From: Desulfopila sp. IMCC35008
GTDB lineage: Bacteria > Desulfobacterota > Desulfobulbia > Desulfobulbales > Desulfocapsaceae
Direction: 5' to 3'
DNA length: 64,000 bases
Assembly: GCF_010646885.2 (NCBI RefSeq)
Contig: NZ_CP050700.1
Coordinates: 6,082,001-6,146,000, forward strand
In this document: piece by piece, positions 43,989 through 52,541 of the stretch
Position numbering within the stretch: position 1 is the first letter of the stretch
How the letters are laid out: each line of letters begins with the position of its first letter
Translations under genes and position numbers: made by a program
The notes under the pieces: model-generated
What the model was told of the DNA's origin: nothing
Seen by the model: the letters and a program-made list of their open reading frames with translations, nothing else
Database searches by the model: none

Positions 43989-45200
43989 TTGAAAAAAGAC
44001 CTCAAAAACAGGAGTACGAAAGGGTTTTGGTGGAAGCGTTTTTTTTATTCCGTCACCGGGGCAGACAATGATTATGAACTTGGGCCAAACTGGTTTGCTT
44101 CGGTTATGGGTACCGGTATTATTGCCAATGCCGCAGCCTCGTTACCACTATTTTCGGAAAAGCTGCACTTTTTTGCCCTGATAATCTGGTGCCTTGCCTT
44201 TATCATGCTGATCGGGCTGGTGGCCTGGACCTTCGTTCTACTGGTAGCCGGGCATAGTGTTTGGAAAAAGCACTTTAGAGACCCCATGATGGCCCAATTT
44301 TATGGGGCACCACCCATGGCTATGCTCACTGTTGCCGGGGGAGCGTTACTCGTAGGAGGAACTGTTCTGGGTCCGTCAGTCGCCCAGAATCTTGCCTGGG
44401 GCCTCTGGTTCATTGGCACCATAACCGGTCTTGGGTCGGCTCTTGTCATTCCTTATCGTTTGTTTACCAAGTTCAGGGTACGACCAGATTCTGCTTTTGG
44501 TGGCTGGCTGATGCCTGTTGTTCCTCCCATGGTGTCGGCTGCCATAGGTGCTATGCTTGTCCCGTATGCCCCGGAAGGGGCGATGAGAGAAACTCTGTTT
44601 TATCTCTGTTTCTGTATGTTTGGCCTCAGTCTGATCGCTGCTATGATCATTATATCGATGATATGGAGTCGCCTGGCACATCATGGCACCTCGGGCACAT
44701 CCCGGGTTCCTACGCTCTGGATTGTCCTGGGGCCTCTTGGGCAGTCGATGACCGCTGCAGGGATACTCGGCACCGTTGCCAAGGGAGCGGTGCCTGCTGA
44801 AATAGCTCACGGCTTTGAACTGTTTGCCGTACTGTACAGCGTCCCTGTTCTGGGGTTTGTCTTACTCTGGACCTGTATGGCAATACTGTTATCCATTCGA
44901 GCGCACTACAGACAAATGCGATTTGCCCTTACCTACTGGGCCTTTACATTCCCGGTCGGCACCTGTGTTACCGGTATTGCGCAGTTGGCCAACCATACCG
45001 GCTTACCGTTGTTTGAGTGGACCAGTGTTCTGTACTACATTGGCTTACTTGGGGCATGGAGCGTTGCAGCTTTCGGAACGACAAAGGGTATGATAACTGG
45101 GCATCTCTTTCGACCACCACCCCCGGCAAAAGCTATTGTATCGAAGAAAGAACCACATTTTCAGGGTGACATATTAGATGATGTAGTTGAAGAAAAATGA
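43989..45200 (+). CDS. TDT-family transporter (TehA/Mae1/SLAC1 fold)
   Basis: A protein of about 403 residues with ten predicted membrane helices. It shows the family opening FGPNWFASVMGTG in the form LGPNWFASVMGTGIIANAA. I favour TTG 43989 as start (AGGA 9 bases upstream); another TTG lies at 43956. TDT members are channels or carriers for dicarboxylates, sulfite or other anions, and some confer tellurite resistance. The exact substrate is not readable here. For a sulfur-metabolising anaerobe sulfite export would be plausible, but that is a guess. Confidence 0.88.
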   Translation: MKKDLKNRSTKGFWWKRFFYSVTGADNDYELGPNWFASVMGTGIIANAAASLPLFSEKLHFFALIIWCLAFIMLIGLVAWTFVLLVAGHSVWKKHFRDPMMAQFYGAPPMAMLTVAGGALLVGGTVLGPSVAQNLAWGLWFIGTITGLGSALVIPYRLFTKFRVRPDSAFGGWLMPVVPPMVSAAIGAMLVPYAPEGAMRETLFYLCFCMFGLSLIAAMIIISMIWSRLAHHGTSGTSRVPTLWIVLGPLGQSMTAAGILGTVAKGAVPAEIAHGFELFAVLYSVPVLGFVLLWTCMAILLSIRAHYRQMRFALTYWAFTFPVGTCVTGIAQLANHTGLPLFEWTSVLYYIGLLGAWSVAAFGTTKGMITGHLFRPPPPAKAIVSKKEPHFQGDILDDVVEEK

Positions 45201-45381
45201 GATGTCATCAACGGCAGCAGCCTCCTCCCCATGGTTGCTCAATCACAAGTTGTGGTGGCCAATGCCGAAAATCGTGGTGCATGAGTCGAATAAGTATTCT
45301 TCTCCGTGCCGCTCATGCTCGGAATGCCCGCTATGCCGGTTTGTTAGAACAAATGGCTGCTTGTGGTATCCAGTCAAGAGC

Positions 45382-45954
45382 CTACAGGATTATCATCTCC
45401 TCTTTGGCGTAAATCACCGCCAGCAGGGTGGCAGGTTTGTCGTCATGGCATTTGATAATGTGGGGCACGTTGGAATCGTAATAGATGGAATCACCCTTGT
45501 TGAGAATATCATGATGGTCGAGAAGACTCACCTCAACCTTGCCTTCAAGTACAAAGATAAATTCCTCGCCAATATGCTGGTTTGCTTCAACCTTGTGGGC
45601 TTCTGTAGGGTGCAGGGTGACGAGAAAAGGCTCCATCTGCCTGTTCTTTTTCTGCAGCCCCAAGGCCTCATAACTGTATGATGGGCTGAACCGTGATATT
45701 GATGTGCGGTTGTCACTTCTGACGATGCAGAATGGCGATTCACCGGCATCCCCAAAAAACTCACCTACAGAAACCTGCAGGATGGTCGCCAGGCTGACGA
45801 TAACCCCTAAAGAAGGTGAGAGTTCCTGCCTTTCAATTTTTTCAAGGTTGGATTGGGAGATCCCAGACTTTTCCGCAAGATCCTCAATCGACATCCCTTT
45901 TTCCATACGCAGAATTTTAACTTGTTCGCTCACGCTCAATGTGTTTTCAACCAT
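45382..45954 (-). CDS. XRE-cupin transcriptional regulator 1
   Basis: The start is ATG 45952-45954 with AAGGAG 6 bases upstream; the frame further upstream (to 46014) is not supported. The 190-residue product has an XRE helix-turn-helix (residues about 10-65, MSIEDLAEKSGISQSNLEKIE) and a C-terminal cupin (about 115-185, IGEEFIFVLEGKVEVSLLD, GDSIYYDSNVPHII) that should bind a small effector. It is divergent from a second XRE-cupin gene at 46173 and adjacent to the isovalerate-type cluster. Confidence 0.9.
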   Translation of the reverse strand: MVENTLSVSEQVKILRMEKGMSIEDLAEKSGISQSNLEKIERQELSPSLGVIVSLATILQVSVGEFFGDAGESPFCIVRSDNRTSISRFSPSYSYEALGLQKKNRQMEPFLVTLHPTEAHKVEANQHIGEEFIFVLEGKVEVSLLDHHDILNKGDSIYYDSNVPHIIKCHDDKPATLLAVIYAKEEMIIL

Positions 45955-46052
45955 TGTTTTCTCCTTATAGGGGCGCCTTGGGGGAAGTGGATAAAGTAAG
46001 GGAAGAGCATTCACAGAATTGATGTGGTGAATGTTGTTCCTCTCTACCTACC

Positions 46053-46067
46053 TTAACGTATCGTTAA
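46053..46067. promoter_or_regulatory. TTAACG-TAT-CGTTAA palindrome
   Basis: A perfect 15-bp inverted repeat lies in the divergent region between the two XRE-cupin genes, about 100 bases before the start of regulator 1. The left nine bases (TTAACGTAT) recur at 46843-46851, just before the thiolase start. It is a candidate operator for one of the two regulators. Confidence 0.6.
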
Positions 46068-46124
46068 TACCTAAATCAACTTCGATCAATATTTCTTATT
46101 TGCTTGGCATAAATATTTTATATA

Positions 46125-46155
46125 GGTTAATATTAACTAATATAAAATATTAACC
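46125..46155. promoter_or_regulatory. Inverted repeat before regulator 2
   Basis: GGTTAATATT at 46125-46134 is matched by AATATTAACC at 46146-46155, a perfect 10-bp inverted repeat with an 11-base spacer. It also contains the palindrome GTTAATATTAAC (46126-46137). It ends just upstream of the ribosome binding site of the gene at 46173, which suggests autoregulation. Confidence 0.55.
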
Positions 46156-46172
46156 AGCTCTGCAAGGGTTTC

Positions 46173-46715
46173 ATGAATATAGGTACATTGGTTCGGCGAC
46201 ATAGGAAGGAAAAAAAGTTGACACTTAAAGTGGTTGCCGAAATGGCATCCATTTCTGAAGGGTTTCTCAGTCAGGTTGAAAATGATGTGAATTCACCTTC
46301 TGTCGACACCCTGCTTCGTATCTGCAAGGCCCTGGATGTCGATGCAGGAGACCTGCTTACCCAGGTAAACCAGAAAGAAAAGAGTGTCCTTATACGAAAA
46401 TCTGACCTCGACGATATTGAACTTTCACACACCGGGTTTGTGACCAGACGTTTTTTTCCACCGGAAGACAGGACGGTGATTGACTCATCTATCCTGGTGA
46501 TAGAGCCGGGCAAGACTATTCCGGCCAGAAAGAATATCAAGAATGGCCAGGAAGTGCTCTCGGTATTGAAGGGGCAGGTTGAACTGGTGGTCAGCGATAA
46601 AAGTTATCAGATGGAGACGGGGGATTCTGTTCATTTCTGGTCTGACCCGGGCAGGCAGAAAATCACCAATACCAGTACAGAGACAAGCTTTGTTCTTTGG
46701 GTGGGAACCCTATAG
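46173..46715 (+). CDS. XRE-cupin transcriptional regulator 2
   Basis: A 180-residue regulator with an XRE helix-turn-helix (residues 5-62, VVAEMASISEGFLSQVENDVNSPSV) and a cupin (about 100-178, QEVLSVLKGQVELVV, TGDSVHFWSDPG). AAGGG precedes the ATG. It is upstream of and co-directional with the thiolase operon (150-base gap), so it probably controls that operon in response to an acyl-CoA or acid. It is only distantly like its divergent partner. Confidence 0.9.
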   Translation: MNIGTLVRRHRKEKKLTLKVVAEMASISEGFLSQVENDVNSPSVDTLLRICKALDVDAGDLLTQVNQKEKSVLIRKSDLDDIELSHTGFVTRRFFPPEDRTVIDSSILVIEPGKTIPARKNIKNGQEVLSVLKGQVELVVSDKSYQMETGDSVHFWSDPGRQKITNTSTETSFVLWVGTL

Positions 46716-46842
46716 GTACAAGGAGAATTGTAGAGGATATGCATTAAACAAATAGAAAATACAACATTTTAAAAGGAGATCAGAAAGAACCCCGGCTTTT
46801 ACGAAAGAGAACGGCTGCAATCGTAATGAATGCTCTAAACCT

Positions 46843-46851
46843 TTAACGTAT
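46843..46851 (+). promoter_or_regulatory. TTAACGTAT half-site before the thiolase gene
   Basis: This repeats the left half and centre of the palindrome at 46053. It lies 15 bases upstream of ATG 46866, directly abutting the ribosome binding site (GAGGAG). Binding here could block both transcription and translation initiation. Confidence 0.4.
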
Positions 46852-46865
46852 GAGGAGACCGAGGA

Positions 46866-48293
46866 ATGATCAAATTCAGTAAGCAACAGCTAAAAATACC
46901 TAAACTGCAAAGACCGGTATACATGGTCACTGCGGGCCAGTCCAAATTTGACAGAGCCATTCCGGATAAACGTACCGAAGAACTCTGCATCGAGGCCTTT
47001 ACTATGGCGGCCGGACTGCTCAACCTTTCCCCTGCCGAATTAAAACAAGACATTCACAGTTGTTATTACGGGCATTTTGCGGATCACTTCGGGGACCAGT
47101 TGCTCGGTGAGTCGGTCATCCATGACCGGCTGGGACTTGACCCACTCGGAAACGTTGGTGTAAAAACGGGTGGCGCCACCGGCGGTTCGACCCTGTGGGA
47201 AGGGATGAAAGCTGTTGCTTCAGGTTACTCGGACTGTGTTCTGGTAATGGGTTGGGAGAGGATGGATGAAGTCCCCACCGATGAAGGGAATTTTCTGATT
47301 TCCTGTGCTGCCGATAAAGACTGGGAGTCGCCGCTTGGACATATCTATACCGGATATTACGCCGTTATGGCGCAAAGGTATTGGCAGATTTTCGGGAAAT
47401 CGGAAGAGTCATTCAGGAGGACCCTGGCAGAAATATCTGTTAAACATCATGGCTATGCCCGATTTAATCCTTTCGCCCAGTCTCCCATGGATATAACCGT
47501 GGATGATGTTCTCAATTCCCCGGTTGTGGCCTACCCACTCCGGGCCCTTGATTGTTGCCTGATGAGTGTTGGTGCGGCCTGCGCTATCCTTTGTGATGAA
47601 GATACAGCCTCGCGGCTCACTAATAAGAGTGAGAACAAACCTCTACAAATTTGGGTATCGGCTGGTTCGCATACCCTTCGTCCTGCCGACAGGATGGATA
47701 TGGAAATCCCGCTGTTGCCTAACGAAAGTGCAGACCAGTATGCAGATCTTGGCGAACGATTTCCAGGCGGTGACCGTTATCCTGGTTTTACCGGTTTTCT
47801 GGCCGCCCGGATGGCTGCCTACTACGCGTATGGAATGACGGGTATCACCGACCCGACGGCAGACCTTGACCTGGTGGAGCTCCATGATGCCTTTACTATC
47901 AGTGATGTGCAGACCTATGAAGATATCGGCATCCGACCATACGGTTATGGGCGTGACTATGTCGAATCGGGTGACTGCTATCACACCAACCCGCATACCG
48001 GCAAGCCGGGTAAACTCCCGTCAAATATTTCCGGTGGTCTGATCGGCTGTATGCATTCCGTGGGAGCAACTGGCATTATGCAGGCTTTCGAGGTTGCACT
48101 GCATATCTGGAACAGGTGGGAAGAGCTGCATGGCGATGAGCGAATCTGGCAAAAGTTCAACCGGGAAAAACCGGCTGACTGGACAAACCTGCAGGTGGAG
48201 AATGCCAAAAGGGGGATGGCTATCAGTCATGCCGGTGTCGGCTCCCATGTGACGTCCACGGTTCTAATGGATCCTGATCACCTTATAAAATAG
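46866..48293 (+). CDS. Thiolase-fold protein lacking the nucleophilic cysteine
   Basis: A 475-residue SCP2/Ltp-type thiolase-superfamily protein. The active-site loop that normally reads VENACASG reads VKTGGATGG here, with Gly103 at the place of the acylated cysteine. His340 (VELHDAF) and His397 (GCMHSVGATG) are kept. The protein therefore cannot work as a standard thiolase. Ltp2-type members, which also pair with DUF35 proteins, are retro-aldolases without a cysteine nucleophile. With DUF35, acetoacetyl-CoA synthetase and isovaleryl-CoA dehydrogenase downstream, aldol cleavage of a branched beta-hydroxyacyl-CoA such as HMG-CoA is a reasonable hypothesis. Confidence 0.88.
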   Translation: MIKFSKQQLKIPKLQRPVYMVTAGQSKFDRAIPDKRTEELCIEAFTMAAGLLNLSPAELKQDIHSCYYGHFADHFGDQLLGESVIHDRLGLDPLGNVGVKTGGATGGSTLWEGMKAVASGYSDCVLVMGWERMDEVPTDEGNFLISCAADKDWESPLGHIYTGYYAVMAQRYWQIFGKSEESFRRTLAEISVKHHGYARFNPFAQSPMDITVDDVLNSPVVAYPLRALDCCLMSVGAACAILCDEDTASRLTNKSENKPLQIWVSAGSHTLRPADRMDMEIPLLPNESADQYADLGERFPGGDRYPGFTGFLAARMAAYYAYGMTGITDPTADLDLVELHDAFTISDVQTYEDIGIRPYGYGRDYVESGDCYHTNPHTGKPGKLPSNISGGLIGCMHSVGATGIMQAFEVALHIWNRWEELHGDERIWQKFNREKPADWTNLQVENAKRGMAISHAGVGSHVTSTVLMDPDHLIK

Positions 48294-48313
48294 CCACCTC
48301 GAGGAGATGAATT

Positions 48314-48904
48314 ATGAGCATGTTCGGACAGGTTTATGTCAAAGATAATAAGTATAAGCCCAAAGGGAATTTTCATCATCTGACACCCAATACCCCGATC
48401 CGTGATGCGGATAATGGCTGGAAACTTCTGGGGGTGACGAATCCGAGGGATATGACCTATATGCACTCCTACGGGGGCGAAGCTGTCTTTTTTGAATCTC
48501 TCGGCCAGGGTAAACTGCTGGCGACCCGCTGCGACAGTGATGGCTGCGACCTGAAGGGGACGATATTTATGCCGTTTCGCATCCATTGCCCCGATTGTCT
48601 CGGCAGGAATACGGAGATAGATCTCACGGAAACCGCAAAGAAATCGGCTAAAATTCATACCTTTATGGTGTGTGAGCGATCAGGTGCTTTCAACCTTCTT
48701 GAAAAGCCGATTAAATTCATAAACATAGAGTTTGATGGCGTGGCGACAATACTGATGAGCTATCTCAGCCGAGGTGAGCCGGAGTTTGGCCTGAGAGTTG
48801 TGCCTATTTTCAGGACAAGCAGCCCAACCTTTACTATCTTGGATCTTTCATGGGTGGTAGAAGGAACCTCTGTGGAAGAGCTTCCGGAAGGGTTTTCTTT
48901 TTAG
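48314..48904 (+). CDS. DUF35 zinc-ribbon/OB-fold partner of the thiolase-fold protein
   Basis: A 196-residue protein of the DUF35 family. The zinc ribbon has Cys73 and Cys78 (CDSDGC) and Cys92 and Cys95 (CPDC). An OB fold follows at about residues 105-180. DUF35 proteins bind beside SCP2-type thiolases and aldolases and shape or gate the acyl-CoA site. It starts 20 bases after the thiolase stop behind GAGGAG, so the two are almost certainly subunits of one complex. Confidence 0.9.
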   Translation: MSMFGQVYVKDNKYKPKGNFHHLTPNTPIRDADNGWKLLGVTNPRDMTYMHSYGGEAVFFESLGQGKLLATRCDSDGCDLKGTIFMPFRIHCPDCLGRNTEIDLTETAKKSAKIHTFMVCERSGAFNLLEKPIKFINIEFDGVATILMSYLSRGEPEFGLRVVPIFRTSSPTFTILDLSWVVEGTSVEELPEGFSF

Positions 48905-48983
48905 CAGGCTGTTGTCTTAAACGCCACATGGGTGAGCAACGGAAAACCCTCGTGGTTTTGCTACTTTTGATTAGAGGTGCACC

Positions 48984-50933
48984 ATGGTGAAACCATTATG
49001 GATACCCTCGGATGAACGGATTAAGGCGACCAATATGTACAGGTTCATGCAGTTTGTGAACCACAAGCATTCCAGGACTTTTTCCGGGTACGATGCTCTG
49101 CATCAGTGGTCCATTGAGGATGTCGGTTCGTTTTGGGCAGATTGGTGGGAGTTTGCTGATATCAGGGCATCACGAAAATGGACTACTGTCATTGATGATC
49201 CGGTAAAGATGCCGGGAGCACAGTGGTTCGAGGGAAGCCGGCTGAATTTTGCCGAAAACCTCCTGCGCTACCGGGATGGCCAAACAGCACTCATTTTCAG
49301 GGGCGAAGACAGGGTGCGTCAAACAATGAGCTACCGCACGCTCTATAGTATGGTGGCGAAAACGGCTTTTGCCCTTGAAAAAGCAGGAGTGGTGTCGGGT
49401 GACAGGGTGGTCGCTTTTATGCCGAATATGCCCGAGGCGATTATTGCTATGCTGGCAGCAGCAAGCCTGGGAGCTATATGGTCGTCCTGTTCTCCTGATT
49501 TTGGGGTGAAAGGTGTTCTGGACCGTTTCGGTCAAACCAGACCTAGAATACTGTTCACCGCCGATGGTTATTTCTTTAAGGGGCAGCCACTAGACAGCCT
49601 GGAGAAAATAGCTGGAATTGTGGGTGAGATTCCTTCGCTTGAAAAAATCGTTATTGTTCCCTACACCCGTGAAGAACCACCGTTGTCAGGTATTCCCAAT
49701 GCTGTCCATTTTGCCGATTTTATAGATAATGATGCAGAAGAAATAGCCTTTAACCAACTCCCCTTTAATCACCCGCTGTATATCATGTATTCATCGGGTA
49801 CCACGGGACTGCCGAAATGTATGGTGCAAGGCGCAGGAGGGGTCCTCCTGAATCAGCTGAAAGAGTTGGTGCTTCATTCAGACCTGAAAAGGGAAGACAC
49901 CATTTTCTATTTCACCACTTGTGGCTGGATGATGTGGAATTGGCTCACTACCTCCCTGGCCGTGGGAGCAACCCTGGTTCTTTATGATGGCAACCCCTTT
50001 CATCCGGGACCGGAGGCCTTGTGGCAGATGGCTCAGGATGAAAAGATATCACTGTTCGGCACGAGTGCCGGATACATCGCGGCATTGAAAAAAAGTGGGA
50101 TCAAACCGTCGGATCAGTTTGATTTTCAACCATTGAAGGCTCTTTTGTCCACGGGCTCACCACTTTCAAAAGAAGATTTTCACTTTATTTATGATCATAT
50201 CAAGGCCGACATGCAGCTGGCCTCCATTTCGGGAGGTTCGGATCTGAACGGTTGTTTTGTTCTCGGTAACCCTATGGGGCCTGTGTATGAAGGGGAGATT
50301 CAGTGTTTGGCACTGGGAATGAAGGTGTATGCGTATAACCCTGCTGGTGAACCTGTCGTCGGCCAAAAAGGAGAGTTGGTCTGTACGGCCCCGTTTCCTT
50401 CGATGCCCATCTATTTCTGGAACGATGAAAATGGTCAAGCGTATCACTCTGCCTATTTTGATAGTTTTCCGGGGGTGTGGACTCATGGCGATTTTATCGA
50501 GTTCACCGAGCGTGGCGGGGTGATCATGTACGGCCGTTCGGATGCAACCCTCAATCCTGGCGGGGTGAGGATCGGCACCTCAGAAATTTACAGCATCCTG
50601 GACCGGATGGAGGAGATCGAAGACTCCGTCGTCGTCGGCCAGAAATGGCAAAACGATGTCAGGGTGATCCTCTTTGTGAAAATGAAACAGGATGGAGTGT
50701 TGAGTGAGGACTTGAAAGGGGAAGTTATACAAAAAATCCGCTTAATGGCTTCGCCGAGACACGTACCTGCCAAAATAATAAGCGTGCCGGATATCCCCTA
50801 TACACTGAATATGAAAAAGGTTGAACTGGCGGTGCAGAAGGTAATTCATGGTGAAGAGGTGAAAAACAAGATGGCGCTCAGGAACCCTGAAGCACTCGAT
50901 AATTTTTTACACCTGAAGGAACTGGAGTCTTAG
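48984..50933 (+). CDS. aacS: Acetoacetyl-CoA synthetase
   Basis: A 649-residue ANL-family enzyme activating acetoacetate to acetoacetyl-CoA with ATP. The family-specific N-terminal domain (FMQFVNHKHSRTFSGYDALHQWS) separates it from acetyl-CoA synthetase. The P-loop-like motif is MYSSGTTGLPK, followed by FYFTTCGWMMWNW. The C-terminal hinge and lysine region run through GRSDATLNPGGVRIGTSEIY and YTLNMKKVELAVQK. Length is typical. It would rescue free acetoacetate released by an HMG-CoA-cleaving step, linking the neighbours. Confidence 0.94.
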   Translation: MVKPLWIPSDERIKATNMYRFMQFVNHKHSRTFSGYDALHQWSIEDVGSFWADWWEFADIRASRKWTTVIDDPVKMPGAQWFEGSRLNFAENLLRYRDGQTALIFRGEDRVRQTMSYRTLYSMVAKTAFALEKAGVVSGDRVVAFMPNMPEAIIAMLAAASLGAIWSSCSPDFGVKGVLDRFGQTRPRILFTADGYFFKGQPLDSLEKIAGIVGEIPSLEKIVIVPYTREEPPLSGIPNAVHFADFIDNDAEEIAFNQLPFNHPLYIMYSSGTTGLPKCMVQGAGGVLLNQLKELVLHSDLKREDTIFYFTTCGWMMWNWLTTSLAVGATLVLYDGNPFHPGPEALWQMAQDEKISLFGTSAGYIAALKKSGIKPSDQFDFQPLKALLSTGSPLSKEDFHFIYDHIKADMQLASISGGSDLNGCFVLGNPMGPVYEGEIQCLALGMKVYAYNPAGEPVVGQKGELVCTAPFPSMPIYFWNDENGQAYHSAYFDSFPGVWTHGDFIEFTERGGVIMYGRSDATLNPGGVRIGTSEIYSILDRMEEIEDSVVVGQKWQNDVRVILFVKMKQDGVLSEDLKGEVIQKIRLMASPRHVPAKIISVPDIPYTLNMKKVELAVQKVIHGEEVKNKMALRNPEALDNFLHLKELES

Positions 50934-50973
50934 GGGTGCTGGTAATTGATAGTTCCTTAACCGGGGAGACGTT

Positions 50974-52140
50974 ATGAAGACATACTCGCAATTGAATTTC
51001 GGTCTGGGAGAAACCGCGAATCTGCTGCGGGAATCTGTACAGGGGTTTGTTGGTACCGAGATTACCCCGCTGGCGGATGAGATAGACAAAAAGGACCAGT
51101 TTCCCCATGAGCTCTGGCGGAAGATGGGTGACATGGGATTGCTGGGAATTACCGTGAGTGATGAATACGGCGGTGCGGAGATGGGGTATCTCGAACATGT
51201 GATCACCATGGAAGAACTCAGTCGTGGCTCAGCAGCTGTAGGGTTGGCCTACGGTGCTCATTCGAATCTCTGCGTCAACCAGATAAAACTCAACGGTACC
51301 GAGGAGCAGAAAAAGAAATATCTCCCCGGACTTGTTTCTGGCGAGTATGTCGGAGCCCTTGCCATGAGTGAGGCGGGGTCCGGCTCCGATGTGGTTAGTA
51401 TGCGACTGTCGGCAAGGGAGGAGGGGGACTCGTACGTGCTGAACGGCACAAAAATGTGGATAACGAATGGTCCTTATGCTGACATCCTGGTGGTGTATGC
51501 CAAGACAACGCCAAAGATGGTGCATAAGGGGATAACAGCTTTTCTGGTGGAGAAGACGATGGACGGATTTTCCACCTCACCTAAGCTTGATAAACTCGGT
51601 ATGCGGGGTTCGGCGACCTGTGAGCTGGTCTTTGAAAATTGTGTCGTGCCCAAAAAAAATATCCTCGGAAACGTGGACAGGGGTGTTGAGGTATTAATGA
51701 GCGGTCTCGACTATGAGCGATTGGTATTGTCCGGCGGCCCTCTCGGCATTATGGCAGCCTGTATGGATGTGGTGCTGCCCTATGTCCATGAGCGAAAACA
51801 GTTTGACCGTCCCATCGGTGAATTTGAGCTCATGCAGGGTAAACTGGCAGATATGTATTCGGCCTGGAATGCCAGCAGAGCCTACGTCTATACCGTAGCG
51901 AGGGCTGCAGATAATAAATCAAGGATCCGTAAGGATGCGGCTTCGGCCATACTGTTCGTGTCGGAGAGGGCAACAGCCATGGCATTGGAGGCGATCCAAT
52001 GCCTCGGGGGGAACGGCTATATCAACGATTACCCCACCGGCAGGTTGTTACGGGATGCAAAACTCTATGAGATAGGTGCTGGCACCTCTGAAATCCGCAG
52101 GATGCTGATAGGCCGGGAATTGTTTCGCGATACTATGTAA
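50974..52140 (+). CDS. ivd: Isovaleryl-CoA dehydrogenase
   Basis: A 388-residue acyl-CoA dehydrogenase oxidising isovaleryl-CoA to 3-methylcrotonyl-CoA and passing electrons to ETF. The match to mammalian isovaleryl-CoA dehydrogenase runs the whole length: [39 protein letters not shown] and the C-terminal [13 protein letters not shown]. The catalytic base is Glu248 in [15 protein letters not shown], the helix-G position specific to this enzyme. It is the last gene of the cluster, 40 bases after acetoacetyl-CoA synthetase. Confidence 0.93.
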   Translation: MKTYSQLNFGLGETANLLRESVQGFVGTEITPLADEIDKKDQFPHELWRKMGDMGLLGITVSDEYGGAEMGYLEHVITMEELSRGSAAVGLAYGAHSNLCVNQIKLNGTEEQKKKYLPGLVSGEYVGALAMSEAGSGSDVVSMRLSAREEGDSYVLNGTKMWITNGPYADILVVYAKTTPKMVHKGITAFLVEKTMDGFSTSPKLDKLGMRGSATCELVFENCVVPKKNILGNVDRGVEVLMSGLDYERLVLSGGPLGIMAACMDVVLPYVHERKQFDRPIGEFELMQGKLADMYSAWNASRAYVYTVARAADNKSRIRKDAASAILFVSERATAMALEAIQCLGGNGYINDYPTGRLLRDAKLYEIGAGTSEIRRMLIGRELFRDTM

Positions 52141-52241
52141 TTCTGATTGGGGAGCATAGTGTTGGTGATGCTTTGCCATTATTGCCGGGCCCCCCTTCAC
52201 CACTATCACCACCTGGAATTCTATTGACAAGAGGTCTGATT

Positions 52242-52271
52242 TTGACCATTGTTTGCACATCGTTGTTTTAT
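52242..52271 (+). promoter_or_regulatory. Candidate sigma-70 promoter of the trp leader
   Basis: TTGACC (52242-52247) and TTTTAT (52266-52271) are 18 bases apart and lie 27 bases before the leader-peptide start. A second -35-like TTGACA at 52224 lacks a good partner. Assignment is tentative. Confidence 0.35.
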
Positions 52272-52297
52272 TAACACGCACAATAAGAAAGGACACC

Positions 52298-52393
52298 GTG
52301 ACAGTTATGCCCCCCAGCAGTGCAATCCATGCAGAAGCCACCAATTGGCGTAATTGGCGGAGCTGGCGCAATATGGCGACAGGGGATCGGTGA
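52298..52393 (+). CDS. trpL: Trp-rich leader peptide (trpL)
   Basis: A short frame starts at GTG 52298 (AAAGGA 5 bases upstream) or ATG 52307 and ends at TGA 52391-52393, giving 31 or 28 residues. It contains three Trp codons within seven positions (NWRNWRSW; TGG at 52346, 52355 and 52364). It sits 35 bases before a terminator hairpin and ahead of an anthranilate synthase gene. This is the standard arrangement for ribosome-mediated attenuation by charged tRNA-Trp. Confidence 0.85.
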   Translation: MTVMPPSSAIHAEATNWRNWRSWRNMATGDR

Positions 52394-52427
52394 CGGCATG
52401 GTGTAGATTATTGTATAAGAAACAAAT

Positions 52428-52470
52428 AAGGCCCTTGCAAACCGAACCCGGTCTGCAAGGGCCTTTTTTT
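52428..52470 (+). terminator. trp attenuator (rho-independent terminator)
   Basis: Perfect 12-bp stem AAGGCCCTTGCA (52428-52439) / TGCAAGGGCCTT (52454-52465), with an inner ACCG/CGGT stem, followed by seven T (52464-52470). It lies between the leader peptide and the start of the anthranilate synthase gene at 52542. The competing antiterminator was not resolved by eye. Confidence 0.9.
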
Positions 52471-52541
52471 ATGCTTTTCTGTTCTACAGGGCCTTCAGCA
52501 TCCGGGGCGGTCATCATTAAAACTGTAACAGGAGAGTAGTC

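Noticed and set aside
43989-45200. Calling the TDT transporter a tellurite-resistance protein
   Set aside because: The fold is shared by dicarboxylate, sulfite and anion carriers; nothing here points to tellurite.
45187-45681. 164-residue plus-strand open frame after the TDT gene
   Set aside because: It overlaps the end of TDT and most of regulator 1 in antisense; composition is unlike a protein.
46866-48293. Plain acetyl-CoA acetyltransferase call for the thiolase-fold gene
   Set aside because: The nucleophilic cysteine is replaced by Gly103, so a standard thiolase mechanism is not possible.
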